Part shown: one piece after another, positions 9,843-19,798 of the stretch
How the letters are laid out: every line of letters starts with the position of its first letter
Numbering within the stretch: the first letter of the stretch is position 1
Assembly (NCBI GenBank): GCA_012519195.1
Contig: JAAYQP010000151.1
Coordinates: 1 to 64,000, forward strand
Length of the DNA: 64,000 nt
Direction of reading: 5' to 3'
Source: Clostridiales bacterium
GTDB taxonomy: Bacteria; Bacillota; Clostridia; Lachnospirales; Lachnospiraceae
Translations under genes and position numbers: made by a program
The notes under the pieces: generated by a model
Databases searched by the model: none
The model's input: the letters and a program-made list of their open reading frames with translations, nothing else
What the model was told of the DNA's origin: nothing

Positions 9843-9987
9843 TGCCGAACGAAAGGTTCGCCTAACGGGAAGGCATAGGATATGAAATAGTTAAGTATTT
9901 GCTGATGGTTTCGGGATATCCCGTCCAGGAAGCGAATAACTTTTGATATGATTGAATTTCCCTATGCCATGAGGCATAGGGTTTTTA
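9843..9987 (+). ncRNA. Riboswitch-like structured leader with alternative antiterminator/terminator, class not assigned
   Basis: GGCATAGG (~9871-9879) can pair with CCTATGCC (~9961-9968) or leave the latter free for terminator CCCTATGCC-ATGA-GGCATAGGG-TTTTTA; internal stems CGAAC/GTTCG, CGGGATATCCCG, TTTGCT/AGCGAA. Confidence 0.65.
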
Positions 9988-10040
9988 TGTTTATGATTTT
10001 ATTAAAGCTAAAAAATTAAATTAATAATAGAGGTGATAGA

Positions 10041-10286
10041 ATGGAAACGAGAGTTGCACTAATCGGTATTATTGTTGAAGATCTAAATTCTACGGATCGA
10101 TTAAATAAGATCCTACATGACTATGGGCAATACATAATTGGAAGAATGGGTATTCCCTATCGTGATAAGAAAATTAGTATCATCAGCATTGTAGTAGATG
10201 CAAAGGAGGATACGATTAACACTCTTTCAGGTAAGCTTGGTATGATCACGGGTGTTAATGTTAAGACCATTTATTCTAAGAAATGA
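10041..10286 (+). CDS. TM1266-like (putative iron-only hydrogenase system regulator family) small protein
   Basis: 81 aa, METRVALIGIIVEDLNSTDRLNKILHDYGQYIIGRMGIPYRDKKISIISIVVDA..; recognised family pattern. Confidence 0.75.
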   Translation: METRVALIGIIVEDLNSTDRLNKILHDYGQYIIGRMGIPYRDKKISIISIVVDAKEDTINTLSGKLGMITGVNVKTIYSKK

Positions 10287-10401
10287 TGTTAAACATACAT
10301 TTTTGTATCAATTTGATTATGTTATATAGTGATTATGATATTTAACTAGTTTTGTAATTATTTATTTAAATGTAAGTATGAGAATATGGAGGAGATGGAT
10401 T

Positions 10402-11391
10402 ATGAAGAAGTTAAAGGGATTATTATTTTTAGTCCTATGCATTAGCTTACTTGTTGCTGGTTGTTCGCAAAATAGCAGTAAGAAAGAAACCAAAATAGAC
10501 ATTAATATTGCTGCCTTAAAGGGACCAACCGCTATGGGAATGATTTCTGTAATGGAAGATGCAGAAGCAGGCAATACAGCCAATAATTATAATTTTGATA
10601 TTTTTGGAGCAGCGGATGAAATCAGCACAGGACTTGCCAAGGGTGAGATTGATATTGCAGCGGTTCCTTGTAATTTAGCCAGTGTTTTATATAATAATAC
10701 CCAAGGGAAGATTAAATTAGCTGGAATCAATACTTTGGGCGTTCTTTATATTGTTGAGACCGGCGATAGCATCCAAACGATTGAAGATCTAAGAGGGAAG
10801 ACCATCTATTCTACCGGACTTGGAACCACACCTCAGTATACCTTGAATTATTTATTAAGCTCCAATGGGATTGACCCAGACAAGGATGTAACTATTGAAT
10901 ATAAGTCGGAAGCGACAGAGGTTGCAGCTCTTTTAAGTCAATCAGAGGATGCCATAGCGATGCTACCTCAGCCCTATGTAACAACCGTTATGATGAATAA
11001 TGATAAGGTTCGAATTGCACTGGATACCACCAAGGAGTGGGAAGCAATCAGTACGGATGGAAGTAGTGTTGTAACTGGTACGGTAGTGGTTCGAAGTGAA
11101 TTTCTTGAGAAGAATCCGAAAGCCTTTGATGCTTTCATGGAGGAATATAGTAAGTCTGCTGAATTTGTAAATAGTAACGTGGAGGAGGCAGCGGCTTTGA
11201 TTGAGAAATTTGATATTTTTAAAGCTGCCGTTGCAAAGAAGGCAATTCCTTACTGTAACATAACCCTAATCCAAGGAGAAGAAATGAAGGAAAAGGTGAG
11301 TGGATATCTGAATGTTCTCTACAAGCAAAATCCGAAGTCTATTGGGGGAGAGCTTCCAAAGGACGATTTTTATTATATCATTCAGAAATAA
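10402..11391 (+). CDS. ABC transporter substrate-binding lipoprotein (NitT/TauT-type)
   Basis: Lipobox LLVAGCS; 'AALKGPTAMGMISVMEDA..GEIDIAAVPCNLASVLYN'; followed by permease and ATPase. Confidence 0.88.
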   Translation: MKKLKGLLFLVLCISLLVAGCSQNSSKKETKIDINIAALKGPTAMGMISVMEDAEAGNTANNYNFDIFGAADEISTGLAKGEIDIAAVPCNLASVLYNNTQGKIKLAGINTLGVLYIVETGDSIQTIEDLRGKTIYSTGLGTTPQYTLNYLLSSNGIDPDKDVTIEYKSEATEVAALLSQSEDAIAMLPQPYVTTVMMNNDKVRIALDTTKEWEAISTDGSSVVTGTVVVRSEFLEKNPKAFDAFMEEYSKSAEFVNSNVEEAAALIEKFDIFKAAVAKKAIPYCNITLIQGEEMKEKVSGYLNVLYKQNPKSIGGELPKDDFYYIIQK

Positions 11392-11424
11392 TTTTATGAT
11401 AGAAGGATAAGGAGCTGTTAACCT

Positions 11425-12258
11425 ATGGCAGGAAGTGATAAAAAACCATTATTGTCGATTGGCAAAGGGAGTTCAAAGTCATGCAAACCATTAAGAGTCG
11501 GGGTCAAAATTCCGGTCCTATGTTTCTGGCTCCTTTTCTGGATTATTTTATATAAAATAATCAATAATGAGATCTTTCTAGTAGCTCCTTGGACGGTTGC
11601 CAAGACCTTGATTCGACTGGTCCAGCAAAAGGAGTTTTGGGAAACCATTATTTTTTCTTTTCTTCGGATTGTCTTGGGTTTTTTATCAGCAGCCATGGTG
11701 GGGACCCTTCTGGCAGTCCTAGCCTATATGAGTAAACCCTTAAAAGAGTTAATCAACCCCTTAATTACCGTGATCAAGGCAACCCCTGTTGCCTCCTTTA
11801 TTATTCTTGCACTATTATGGATCAAGGGAAGTAATCTTTCCGTCCTGATATCATTTCTTATGGTAATTCCAATGATCTATGCAAATGTGTATCAAGGATT
11901 AACAACGACGGATAGAAAGCTACTTGAGATGGCAGAGGTGTTTAAAATCAATAGGTTCAGGAGAATAAGAGCAATCTATATCCCTTCTGTTATACCTTAC
12001 TTTACATCAGCGATTTCTGTCTCACTGGGTTTTTGTTGGAAGGCAGGGATTGCAGCAGAAGTCATTGGAATCCCTACTGGTTCCATCGGAGAACGGCTGT
12101 ATGAAGCGAAAATTTATCTTGTAATTGATGAGTTGTATGCATGGACTGTCGTAATCATTCTAATCAGTATTACCTTTGAAAAGTTAGTATTATACTTTAT
12201 TAAATTTTTAAGACTTGATACCCATTATAGTGATAAATCAAAACCGATAGGGGAATAA
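11425..12258 (+). CDS. ABC transporter permease (NitT/TauT-type)
   Basis: Multi-TM; permease EAA-like region; position in operon. Confidence 0.88.
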   Translation: MAGSDKKPLLSIGKGSSKSCKPLRVGVKIPVLCFWLLFWIILYKIINNEIFLVAPWTVAKTLIRLVQQKEFWETIIFSFLRIVLGFLSAAMVGTLLAVLAYMSKPLKELINPLITVIKATPVASFIILALLWIKGSNLSVLISFLMVIPMIYANVYQGLTTTDRKLLEMAEVFKINRFRRIRAIYIPSVIPYFTSAISVSLGFCWKAGIAAEVIGIPTGSIGERLYEAKIYLVIDELYAWTVVIILISITFEKLVLYFIKFLRLDTHYSDKSKPIGE

Positions 12259-12276
12259 TCTGGAAAGGAAGATTTT

Positions 12277-12852
12277 ATGGATATTCGGATGATCCAAGTA
12301 TCAAAACAATATGGAGCTAATCAGGTTTTAAAAGATCTTAACTTGACCTTTCAGGAAGGAAGATGCCATTGCCTTATGGGTCCTTCCGGAATAGGTAAAA
12401 CTACCGTGATTAATCTATTAATGGGATTGGAAAATCCGGATTCCGGTAGCATTCTTGGAATGGAAGGCAGACGAGTTGCTGCATGCTTTCAGGAGGATCG
12501 TTTGATTGAACACTTAGATGCCATCTCCAATGTTAAATTGGTATGTGATAAAAGGATAACCAAGGAGATTGTGGAAGAGGAGCTGAATAAGGTTGGCTTA
12601 ATAGATTATATAGATAAACCGGTAAGTGCCCTAAGTGGTGGTATGAAACGAAGGGTGGCCATTGTTCGTGCCTTACTAGCATCGTCTGATCTGGTAATTA
12701 TGGATGAGCCTTTTAAAGGTCTTGACCAAGAACTAAAATATAGGGTAATAAATTATATTATTGAAAAAACGAAAGGAAAAACATTGATTATTATAACTCA
12801 TGATAAAGAAGATGTAAAACGTCTTGAAGCAAATCTAATTCTTCTAAGTTGA
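12277..12852 (+). CDS. ABC transporter ATP-binding protein
   Basis: Walker A GPSGIGKTT, LSGGMKRR signature, Walker B LVIMDEPF. Confidence 0.93.
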   Translation: MDIRMIQVSKQYGANQVLKDLNLTFQEGRCHCLMGPSGIGKTTVINLLMGLENPDSGSILGMEGRRVAACFQEDRLIEHLDAISNVKLVCDKRITKEIVEEELNKVGLIDYIDKPVSALSGGMKRRVAIVRALLASSDLVIMDEPFKGLDQELKYRVINYIIEKTKGKTLIIITHDKEDVKRLEANLILLS

Positions 12853-13003
12853 AATATGATAATCAATCATCTCCTATTCACAATGCCTTATTTGTTAGAT
12901 CAGTGGTTGTATTTAAAAAAAGTATCAGCTATAATACTTTAATAATATTAGGCTAAGTCATAGCCTCTGATCTGCGATAAGAAAAGAAAGAGGGAAAGTT
13001 ATC

Positions 13004-13801
13004 ATGCATATAACCATAACAGGAAACCTTGGAAGTGGTAAATCCACCATATGTAAGCTCCTTAGTGAGAAGTATCAGTTTGAGATATATTCTACAGGTA
13101 AAATTCAAAGAGAACTGGCAAGAGAAATGTCAATGACTACTTTAGAGTTAAATCAGTTAATGCGTTCAGATCATAAATATGATCATATGATAGATGATGC
13201 GACTGCCAAAATCTCTAGGGAAAATCCCCATAAGAATATCATCTTCGATTCCCGTTTGGCCTGGAATTTTGTTGAAAAATCTTTCAAAGTATTTGTTTGT
13301 GTAAGTTTGGATGTTGCAGCACAAAGGGTAATGAATGACCAAAGAGGAGAAGAAGAGAAATACAGTTCCTTTGAAGAAGCAAAAAATATGCTAGCGGAAC
13401 GGGCAGCTACTGAAAAAGTAAGATATAAAGAAATATATCATGTTAATTACATGGATTTTTCAAACTATAATCTTATTATAGATAGTACCTACTGCACTCC
13501 GGATAAAATAGCAGATATCATATTAAAGGAAGCCATGGAACACGAAAAAAATGGATATCCGGATACAATAAAAATGCTTGTTTCACCACAGAGGCTAATC
13601 AAAGAAGAGGATATCCAGCCGGAAGACAGAAATCGTTTGGAGCATATGGTTGAGGAATACAAAAAGGATACAGAAATCCTAGATACCTCTATCAAAGTAA
13701 CAAAGCGAGAGGATGAATATGAGGTGGTGGATGGACTGGATCAGGTTAAGGCAGCCTATCTGGCCAATATTTTATATATCCCTATTGTAATTATAAATTA
13801 A
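13004..13801 (+). CDS. Cytidylate-kinase-like P-loop protein with C-terminal ParB-like extension
   Basis: N-term ITITGNLGSGKSTICKLLSEKY; C-term 'EYEVVDGLDQVKAAYLANILYIPIVIIN' resembles a ParB/Srx-fold motif. Confidence 0.7.
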   Translation: MHITITGNLGSGKSTICKLLSEKYQFEIYSTGKIQRELAREMSMTTLELNQLMRSDHKYDHMIDDATAKISRENPHKNIIFDSRLAWNFVEKSFKVFVCVSLDVAAQRVMNDQRGEEEKYSSFEEAKNMLAERAATEKVRYKEIYHVNYMDFSNYNLIIDSTYCTPDKIADIILKEAMEHEKNGYPDTIKMLVSPQRLIKEEDIQPEDRNRLEHMVEEYKKDTEILDTSIKVTKREDEYEVVDGLDQVKAAYLANILYIPIVIIN

Positions 13802-14011
13802 TGAAAATAATTCTTAATCAGAAAAATTTAGCGAATTTTTTTCAAATTATCCCCGAGGATATAAAAATTTAATCGGATAACAATAATGATAAGAGGATTC
13901 ATAGTATTATGAATTCTCTTTTTATTACAAGCAAATTGGCTTGTTAATTCATCTTGTTGCCAGCAATTGGACTAAAAATACAAGGCTAGATTTTATAATG
14001 GGGGTGATTTA

Positions 14012-15115
14012 TTGAATATATGGGAGGATAGTCTAATCCGTAGAAAGTTAATAATTACGGCCATTATAACCACTCTTGTAGTATATTTTGGTTTCTTGTA
14101 CCTTCTTCCATTAATTTTACCCTTTGTGGTTGCATATTTTTTAGCGTGGATTGTAAGGCCATTAACAGAGTTCTTATATCGAAGGCTGAAGTTACCGAGA
14201 ATTGTCGGAGGCTCAATTTCGTTGCTTCTATTGATTGCTGCAATAGGCACAGTATTATTTTTCTTAATAAATAATTTGATGAAACAGATATTTGCATTTA
14301 TTAAAAATCTACCGATCTACTTATCGAATATGGCAGATCAATTGGATTTCATCTGTCAAAGCTGTGATGAGTTCCTAGGATTATCTAGCGGTACGATTCG
14401 TACCATAGTCGATGAAAATATGTTTCGTACCTTAGATCGAGTAAAGAATAATATAATGCCGGGGATAACAGAGCATACCATATCCTTTATCATTAAGTTC
14501 ATAGGAGCAATCGGAGTATTGCTAATTACATTTATAGCGACAATGCTTATCGTAAAGGATCTTCCTAGTTTGAAAGAATGCATTGAAGGCAATAAATTAT
14601 ATCAGGACTTTCACCGTATCACGGAAAGGCTAGCGGATACTGGTATTGCCTATCTACGGACGCAACTCATTATTATGAATATTGTAGCTGTAATCTGCGT
14701 TTTAGGACTTACGATCCTGAAAAATGAATACGCCTTATTGTTGGGAATTGGTATTGCCATAATGGATGCCTTACCAATCTTAGGTAGTGGAATAATTTTT
14801 ATTCCTTGGTGTATTATTATGCTTTTTAATGGCAATATTTATGCGGCAGCAATCCTGATCACCATTTATTTACTCTGTCAAGTAGTTCGTGAGATTCTAG
14901 AACCAAAATTAATTGGAAAATGTATAGGATTAAGGCCACTATTTACCTTAATGGCCATGTATATTGGTGTACAGCTTTTTTCCATTGCAGGTTTTGCGTT
15001 AGGGCCCATCGGTTTAGTTATTATTATAACGACGGTTAGGGTAGTAAAAGAAAAATTAACACAAGCTTATGCATGTACGGATGAAGAGGACGACCTTTCC
15101 TACAGTGACGATTAA
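14012..15115 (+). CDS. ytvI: AI-2E/PerM-family membrane protein, YtvI-like sporulation protein
   Basis: 367-aa multi-TM; 'LPLILPFVVAYFLAWIVRPLTEFL.. LLGIGIAIMDALPILGSG'. Confidence 0.75.
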   Translation: MNIWEDSLIRRKLIITAIITTLVVYFGFLYLLPLILPFVVAYFLAWIVRPLTEFLYRRLKLPRIVGGSISLLLLIAAIGTVLFFLINNLMKQIFAFIKNLPIYLSNMADQLDFICQSCDEFLGLSSGTIRTIVDENMFRTLDRVKNNIMPGITEHTISFIIKFIGAIGVLLITFIATMLIVKDLPSLKECIEGNKLYQDFHRITERLADTGIAYLRTQLIIMNIVAVICVLGLTILKNEYALLLGIGIAIMDALPILGSGIIFIPWCIIMLFNGNIYAAAILITIYLLCQVVREILEPKLIGKCIGLRPLFTLMAMYIGVQLFSIAGFALGPIGLVIIITTVRVVKEKLTQAYACTDEEDDLSYSDD

Positions 15116-15221
15116 TCTAGCTAAATTGATGTCAATAAAACACTCCCGCAAAACACCCCAATCAGCTGATTATCGCTTGACAAAGTGAATATTCTGACAT
15201 AGAATAAAATACATTAAAAAG

Positions 15222-15462
15222 CGTTGAAGAGGAATAGTAATTAGCGATTACATTACAGAGAGAGAAGCATTGGTGGGAGCTTCTTATGTGGATACTAAGG
15301 AACCGGCCTCGGAGCTTCATACGAAAGGAAGATCTCTATTATTTCTATAAGTATGACGTAGTACCGGCGTTAACGGTAAAGAGAGAGCTTAATTGATAGC
15401 TAATTAGGGTGGTACCGCCGAGTCTTTCGGTCCCTTTTATTGGGATAGAAAGGCTTTTTTTA
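15222..15462 (+). promoter_or_regulatory. T-box leader of proS with terminator
   Basis: TGAAGAGGAATAGTAA start, GAGAGAGAAGCATTGGTGGGAGC, T-box AGGGTGGTACCGCC at ~15407-15419, terminator CTTTCGGTCCC..GGGATAGAAAGGCTTTTTTT; Pro-compatible triplet CCG in GGAACCGGCC. Confidence 0.9.
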
Positions 15463-15487
15463 TAAATAATTTTAAAGGAGAGAAAAT

Positions 15488-16921
15488 ATGGCTAAGGAAA
15501 AAAAGCTTGTTGAGGCAATTACTTCAATGGAAGAAGATTTTGCCCAATGGTATACTGACGTAGTGAAAAAGGCTGAGTTGATAGAATATTCCAGTATTCG
15601 TGGCTGTATGATCATTCGGCCGAATGGTTATGCAATCTGGGAGAATATCCAAAGGGAGCTTGATCAGGCATTTAAGGCAACTGGAGTGGAAAATGTTTAT
15701 ATGCCTATGTTTATTCCTGAGAGCCTGTTACAGAAGGAAAAAGATCATGTTGAGGGGTTTGCCCCTGAGGTAGCATGGGTTACCCAAGGTGGAACAGAGC
15801 CTTTGCAGGAGAGATTATGTGTACGTCCAACCTCAGAAACTTTATTCTGTGATTTTTATGCAAATATTATCCAATCTTATCGTGACCTTCCAAAGCTTTA
15901 TAATCAATGGTGCTCCGTTGTCCGCTGGGAGAAAACAACGAGACCCTTCCTTCGTTCCATGGAGTTTTTATGGCAAGAGGGACACACAGCGCATGCTACG
16001 GCAGAGGAAGCAGAGGAAAGAACAATTCAGATGTTAAATGTTTATGCTGATTTCTGTGAGCAGGTTCTAGCGATTCCTATGATCAAGGGACGTAAATCTG
16101 AGAAGGAGAAATTTGCTGGCGCCAACGCAACCTATACCATTGAAGCTCTGATGCATGACGGTAAGGCACTTCAATCAGGTACCAGTCATAACTTTGGTGA
16201 TGGCTTTTCGAAAGCATTTGGTATCCAATATACAGATAAAGAAAATAAACTACAGTATGTTCATCAGACATCCTGGGGTATGTCTACTAGAATTATCGGT
16301 GCCATCATTATGGTTCACGGTGATGACAGCGGATTAGTACTTCCTCCAAGAATAGCACCTACCCAGGTGATGATTATCCCGATCAATCAGAATAAGGAAG
16401 GGGTAATGGAAGCTGCACTAAACTTAAAGGAGAAGTTATCGGAGTACAGAGTTAAAGTAGATTCCTCCGACAAGAGCCCTGGCTGGAAATTCAGTGAGCA
16501 AGAGATGCGTGGTATTCCGCTACGGGTTGAGATAGGTCCTAAGGATATTGAAGCAAATCAAGCTGTTATTGTAAGAAGAGATACTAGAGAGAAGATTATT
16601 GTATCCCTAGATGAGATCGCAACGAAGGTAGGAGAAACACTTGTAAAAATGCAATCCGATATGTTGGAGAGAGCTAGAAATCACAGAGATTCTCATACCT
16701 ATATAGCTACCACCATGGAAGAGTTTGAGAAGACAGTTGCAGAAAAACCTGGATTTATCAAAGCTATGTGGTGCGGCGACGAAGCTTGTGAGAAGGAAAT
16801 TAAGGACAAAACAGGAGCGACATCCCGCTGTATGCCTTTTGAGCAGGAGCATCTGGCCGATAACTGCGTCTGCTGTGGTAAGCCTGCTAAGACAATGGCT
16901 TATTGGGGAAAAGCATATTAA
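15488..16921 (+). CDS. proS: Prolyl-tRNA synthetase
   Basis: 477 aa; [38 protein letters not shown]. Confidence 0.96.
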   Translation: MAKEKKLVEAITSMEEDFAQWYTDVVKKAELIEYSSIRGCMIIRPNGYAIWENIQRELDQAFKATGVENVYMPMFIPESLLQKEKDHVEGFAPEVAWVTQGGTEPLQERLCVRPTSETLFCDFYANIIQSYRDLPKLYNQWCSVVRWEKTTRPFLRSMEFLWQEGHTAHATAEEAEERTIQMLNVYADFCEQVLAIPMIKGRKSEKEKFAGANATYTIEALMHDGKALQSGTSHNFGDGFSKAFGIQYTDKENKLQYVHQTSWGMSTRIIGAIIMVHGDDSGLVLPPRIAPTQVMIIPINQNKEGVMEAALNLKEKLSEYRVKVDSSDKSPGWKFSEQEMRGIPLRVEIGPKDIEANQAVIVRRDTREKIIVSLDEIATKVGETLVKMQSDMLERARNHRDSHTYIATTMEEFEKTVAEKPGFIKAMWCGDEACEKEIKDKTGATSRCMPFEQEHLADNCVCCGKPAKTMAYWGKAY

Positions 16922-16986
16922 AATATATAATTTGATTTAAAATAAATGAAAAATGTTATTAAGTAATTTCTGATAGGAGGGTTCCC

Positions 16987-18345
16987 ATGAAGATCCAAAT
17001 TCCCGAAAAAGTAAATTATATTATTGATAAGCTTACCCAAAATGGTTACGAGGCATATGTTGTGGGGGGCTGTGTCCGGGATATGGTCTTAGGAAGGGTT
17101 CCCGAGGATTGGGATATAACAACCTCAGCTACTCCGGGGGAAGTAAAGCGGATCTTTCATAGAACGGTAGATACCGGAATAGTACACGGTACCGTTACGG
17201 TTCTTCTGGAGCAGGATCATTTTGAAGTAACCACCTACCGGCTGGATGGTATTTATGAAGACAATCGCCATCCCAAAGAGGTATCCTTTACTTCCAATCT
17301 CGCCGAGGATCTAAAGCGGAGAGACTTTACAATTAATGCAATGGCCTATAATGCTAAGGAAGGTTTCGTAGATCTTTTTGGTGGAATGGAGGATATAGAG
17401 AAAGGATTTATCCGATGTGTTGGAGTAGCGGAGGAAAGATTTGAAGAAGATGCCTTACGGATCCTACGGGCAGTACGTTTTTCTGCACAATTAAATTTTA
17501 AAATTGAAGCAAACACATTAGAAGCAATTAAGAAAAAGAAAGAACTTCTTCGCAATATCAGCGCTGAGCGAATTCGGGTGGAACTTACCAAGCTTTTGGT
17601 ATCGGATCACCCGGATCGACTTCGATTACTATATGAAACAGGGATAACTGGCATTGTATTACCGGAATTTGATAAAGCAATGATTACCGAGCAAAAGAAT
17701 ATCCATCATATCTATACCGTAGGAGAACACACCATAAGAAGTGTATGTGAGGTAGCTGGTAAATCGGAAGAGAAGCTGTTTACTCCTAAGGAACGGACCA
17801 TATTACGCTGGACTATGCTACTTCATGACATAGAAAAGCCGAATACCATTAGTATTGGTAAGGATGGACAGAACCATTTTTATGGTCATCAAGAAAAAGG
17901 AGCAATAACAGCGAAAACCATTCTTAAGAGATTAAAATTTGATAATGAAACCCTAAATGCAGTGGTTCATTTAATTCGGTGGCATGATTACCGTTTCACC
18001 TTAACTCCTACTGGAATGAGAAGGGCTACTTCTAAGATCGGTAAGGAATATATGGACTTGCTCTTTGAGGTTAATCGTGCTGATACTTCAGCTAAGAATC
18101 CACAGCTAAATGATGAAAAGTTCCAAACGCTTGAAGAAGCAAAAAGGATCTACTCAGATATTATTAACCAGCATCATTGTGTAACTTTAAAAGAATTGGA
18201 TATCAACGGGAAGGAATTAATAGCGGCTGGTTTCAAACCCGGTAAAAAGCTAGGGGAACTTTTAGATACTTTGCTTAATATGGTTATAGAGGACCCTTCT
18301 TTGAATCGAAAGGATATCCTACTTGATATTGCTAAAAAAATTTAG
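16987..18345 (+). CDS. cca: CCA tRNA nucleotidyltransferase (HD-containing)
   Basis: YVVGGCVRDMVLGRVPEDWDITTSATP.. plus HD motif LLHDIEKP. Confidence 0.93.
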   Translation: MKIQIPEKVNYIIDKLTQNGYEAYVVGGCVRDMVLGRVPEDWDITTSATPGEVKRIFHRTVDTGIVHGTVTVLLEQDHFEVTTYRLDGIYEDNRHPKEVSFTSNLAEDLKRRDFTINAMAYNAKEGFVDLFGGMEDIEKGFIRCVGVAEERFEEDALRILRAVRFSAQLNFKIEANTLEAIKKKKELLRNISAERIRVELTKLLVSDHPDRLRLLYETGITGIVLPEFDKAMITEQKNIHHIYTVGEHTIRSVCEVAGKSEEKLFTPKERTILRWTMLLHDIEKPNTISIGKDGQNHFYGHQEKGAITAKTILKRLKFDNETLNAVVHLIRWHDYRFTLTPTGMRRATSKIGKEYMDLLFEVNRADTSAKNPQLNDEKFQTLEEAKRIYSDIINQHHCVTLKELDINGKELIAAGFKPGKKLGELLDTLLNMVIEDPSLNRKDILLDIAKKI

Positions 18346-18417
18346 CATATTCAAACCTTCGCAAGAATATTTTGTAGTAATCCAGCGAAACAGCATTTAC
18401 ATTAATGTAGAATAAGC

Positions 18418-18462
18418 AGGTTTTGGGAGAAATTGAAGATGAATTTTTTCCAAAACCTTTTT
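18418..18462 (+). terminator. Intrinsic terminator after cca
   Basis: AGGTTTTGG..CCAAAACCTTTTT. Confidence 0.75.
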
Positions 18463-18533
18463 CATTCATGATTTCGCAAGTTATTACATAATATTAGTAA
18501 GACGGGTATATTCTTATGTTGGGAGGTTTGGCT

Positions 18534-19622
18534 GTGGAGGATAGAATTCAGGAAGCATTAAAAAAGTATCATCTTAAGATTTATAATATATATAGAGCCA
18601 GAGGTGCTTTTCTACTTGAAACGGATTGTGGATTAAAACTTTTTAAATGCTTCGAGGGGACTAGAAATCGTGCCCTTTTTGAAGATAAGGTGAAAGAGCA
18701 TTTATATCGGATTGGCCATAATAATATAGATTTATTTGTCAGAACCATAGATAATGAAATCATAGCGGAGGATTCTGCAGGATATAAATACATTATGAAA
18801 AACTGGTTCTGGGGAGAAGAATGTAATCTAAAGGAGCTGTCACAGATTGAAGCGGCAGCAGCGAACCTTGCCAAGCTACATAATCTTTTAAGGGACGTTC
18901 CCTTTACGAAAGAGCAGATGGAATATAGTGTTTCTGATAATTTGTATGAAACATTTAATAAGCGAAACCGGGAGTTAAAACGAGTTCGAGCTTATATACG
19001 AGATAAAAGACAGAAAAATGAATTTGAAATATCTTATATGAATTACTATAAAGATTTTTATGAGCAAGGTTTATTGGCCACCAAACGGCTTGCTAGCTCA
19101 TCCTATCCCAGTTTGATAAATGAAGCGGTTAAACACCGTATGGTTTGCCATGGAAATTATAATTATCATAATATCATCATGATCAAGAATAAGGCAGAAG
19201 CGATAAATAAGACCTATGTTCCACCGGGCTGGATTAATAAACACCCATTAACCATTACAGATTTAAATGAATGCGGAAAATCCATGATAGCAACAACAAA
19301 TTTTGAGAAGGCACATATTGGGTTACAGATCACAGACTTATACCAGTTTATAAGAAAGGTAATGGAGAAAAATGATTGGGATATCCTTTATGGTAGTAAC
19401 ATCATAGAAGCCTATGATAGGGTTAAACCAATATCTAAAGGGGAATTAAATATGTTATATATATTACTTCTCTATCCTGAAAAATTCTGGAAAATAACAA
19501 ATTACTATTATAATGGTAAGAAATCCTGGGTATCGACAAGAACGATTCAAAAGCTGAATAGCATAGGGGAACAAAACTGCAAGAAAGAGGTCTTTTTACA
19601 GAAGTTGGAAAGTATTCTCTAG
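18534..19622 (+). CDS. CotS/YsxE-like spore coat protein (kinase-fold)
   Basis: Gene-family pattern (VCHGNYNYHNIIM.., LYQFIRKVMEKNDWD); likely GTG start after GGGAGG. Confidence 0.75.
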   Translation: MEDRIQEALKKYHLKIYNIYRARGAFLLETDCGLKLFKCFEGTRNRALFEDKVKEHLYRIGHNNIDLFVRTIDNEIIAEDSAGYKYIMKNWFWGEECNLKELSQIEAAAANLAKLHNLLRDVPFTKEQMEYSVSDNLYETFNKRNRELKRVRAYIRDKRQKNEFEISYMNYYKDFYEQGLLATKRLASSSYPSLINEAVKHRMVCHGNYNYHNIIMIKNKAEAINKTYVPPGWINKHPLTITDLNECGKSMIATTNFEKAHIGLQITDLYQFIRKVMEKNDWDILYGSNIIEAYDRVKPISKGELNMLYILLLYPEKFWKITNYYYNGKKSWVSTRTIQKLNSIGEQNCKKEVFLQKLESIL

Positions 19623-19798
19623 GAACAATTATTTTGCAACCCCTAGATGTGGTAATGGTAATACAGGATAAGAAAATAGAAAAATTGAACATTCATCCTT
19701 GTAGAGAAAGAATCTAGGATTGTGGATTAGCTTAAGGATATGGTATACTAAGAAAGTAGTTTAAATAATAGGTACGATAGTGAAAAAGTAAGGGTACT

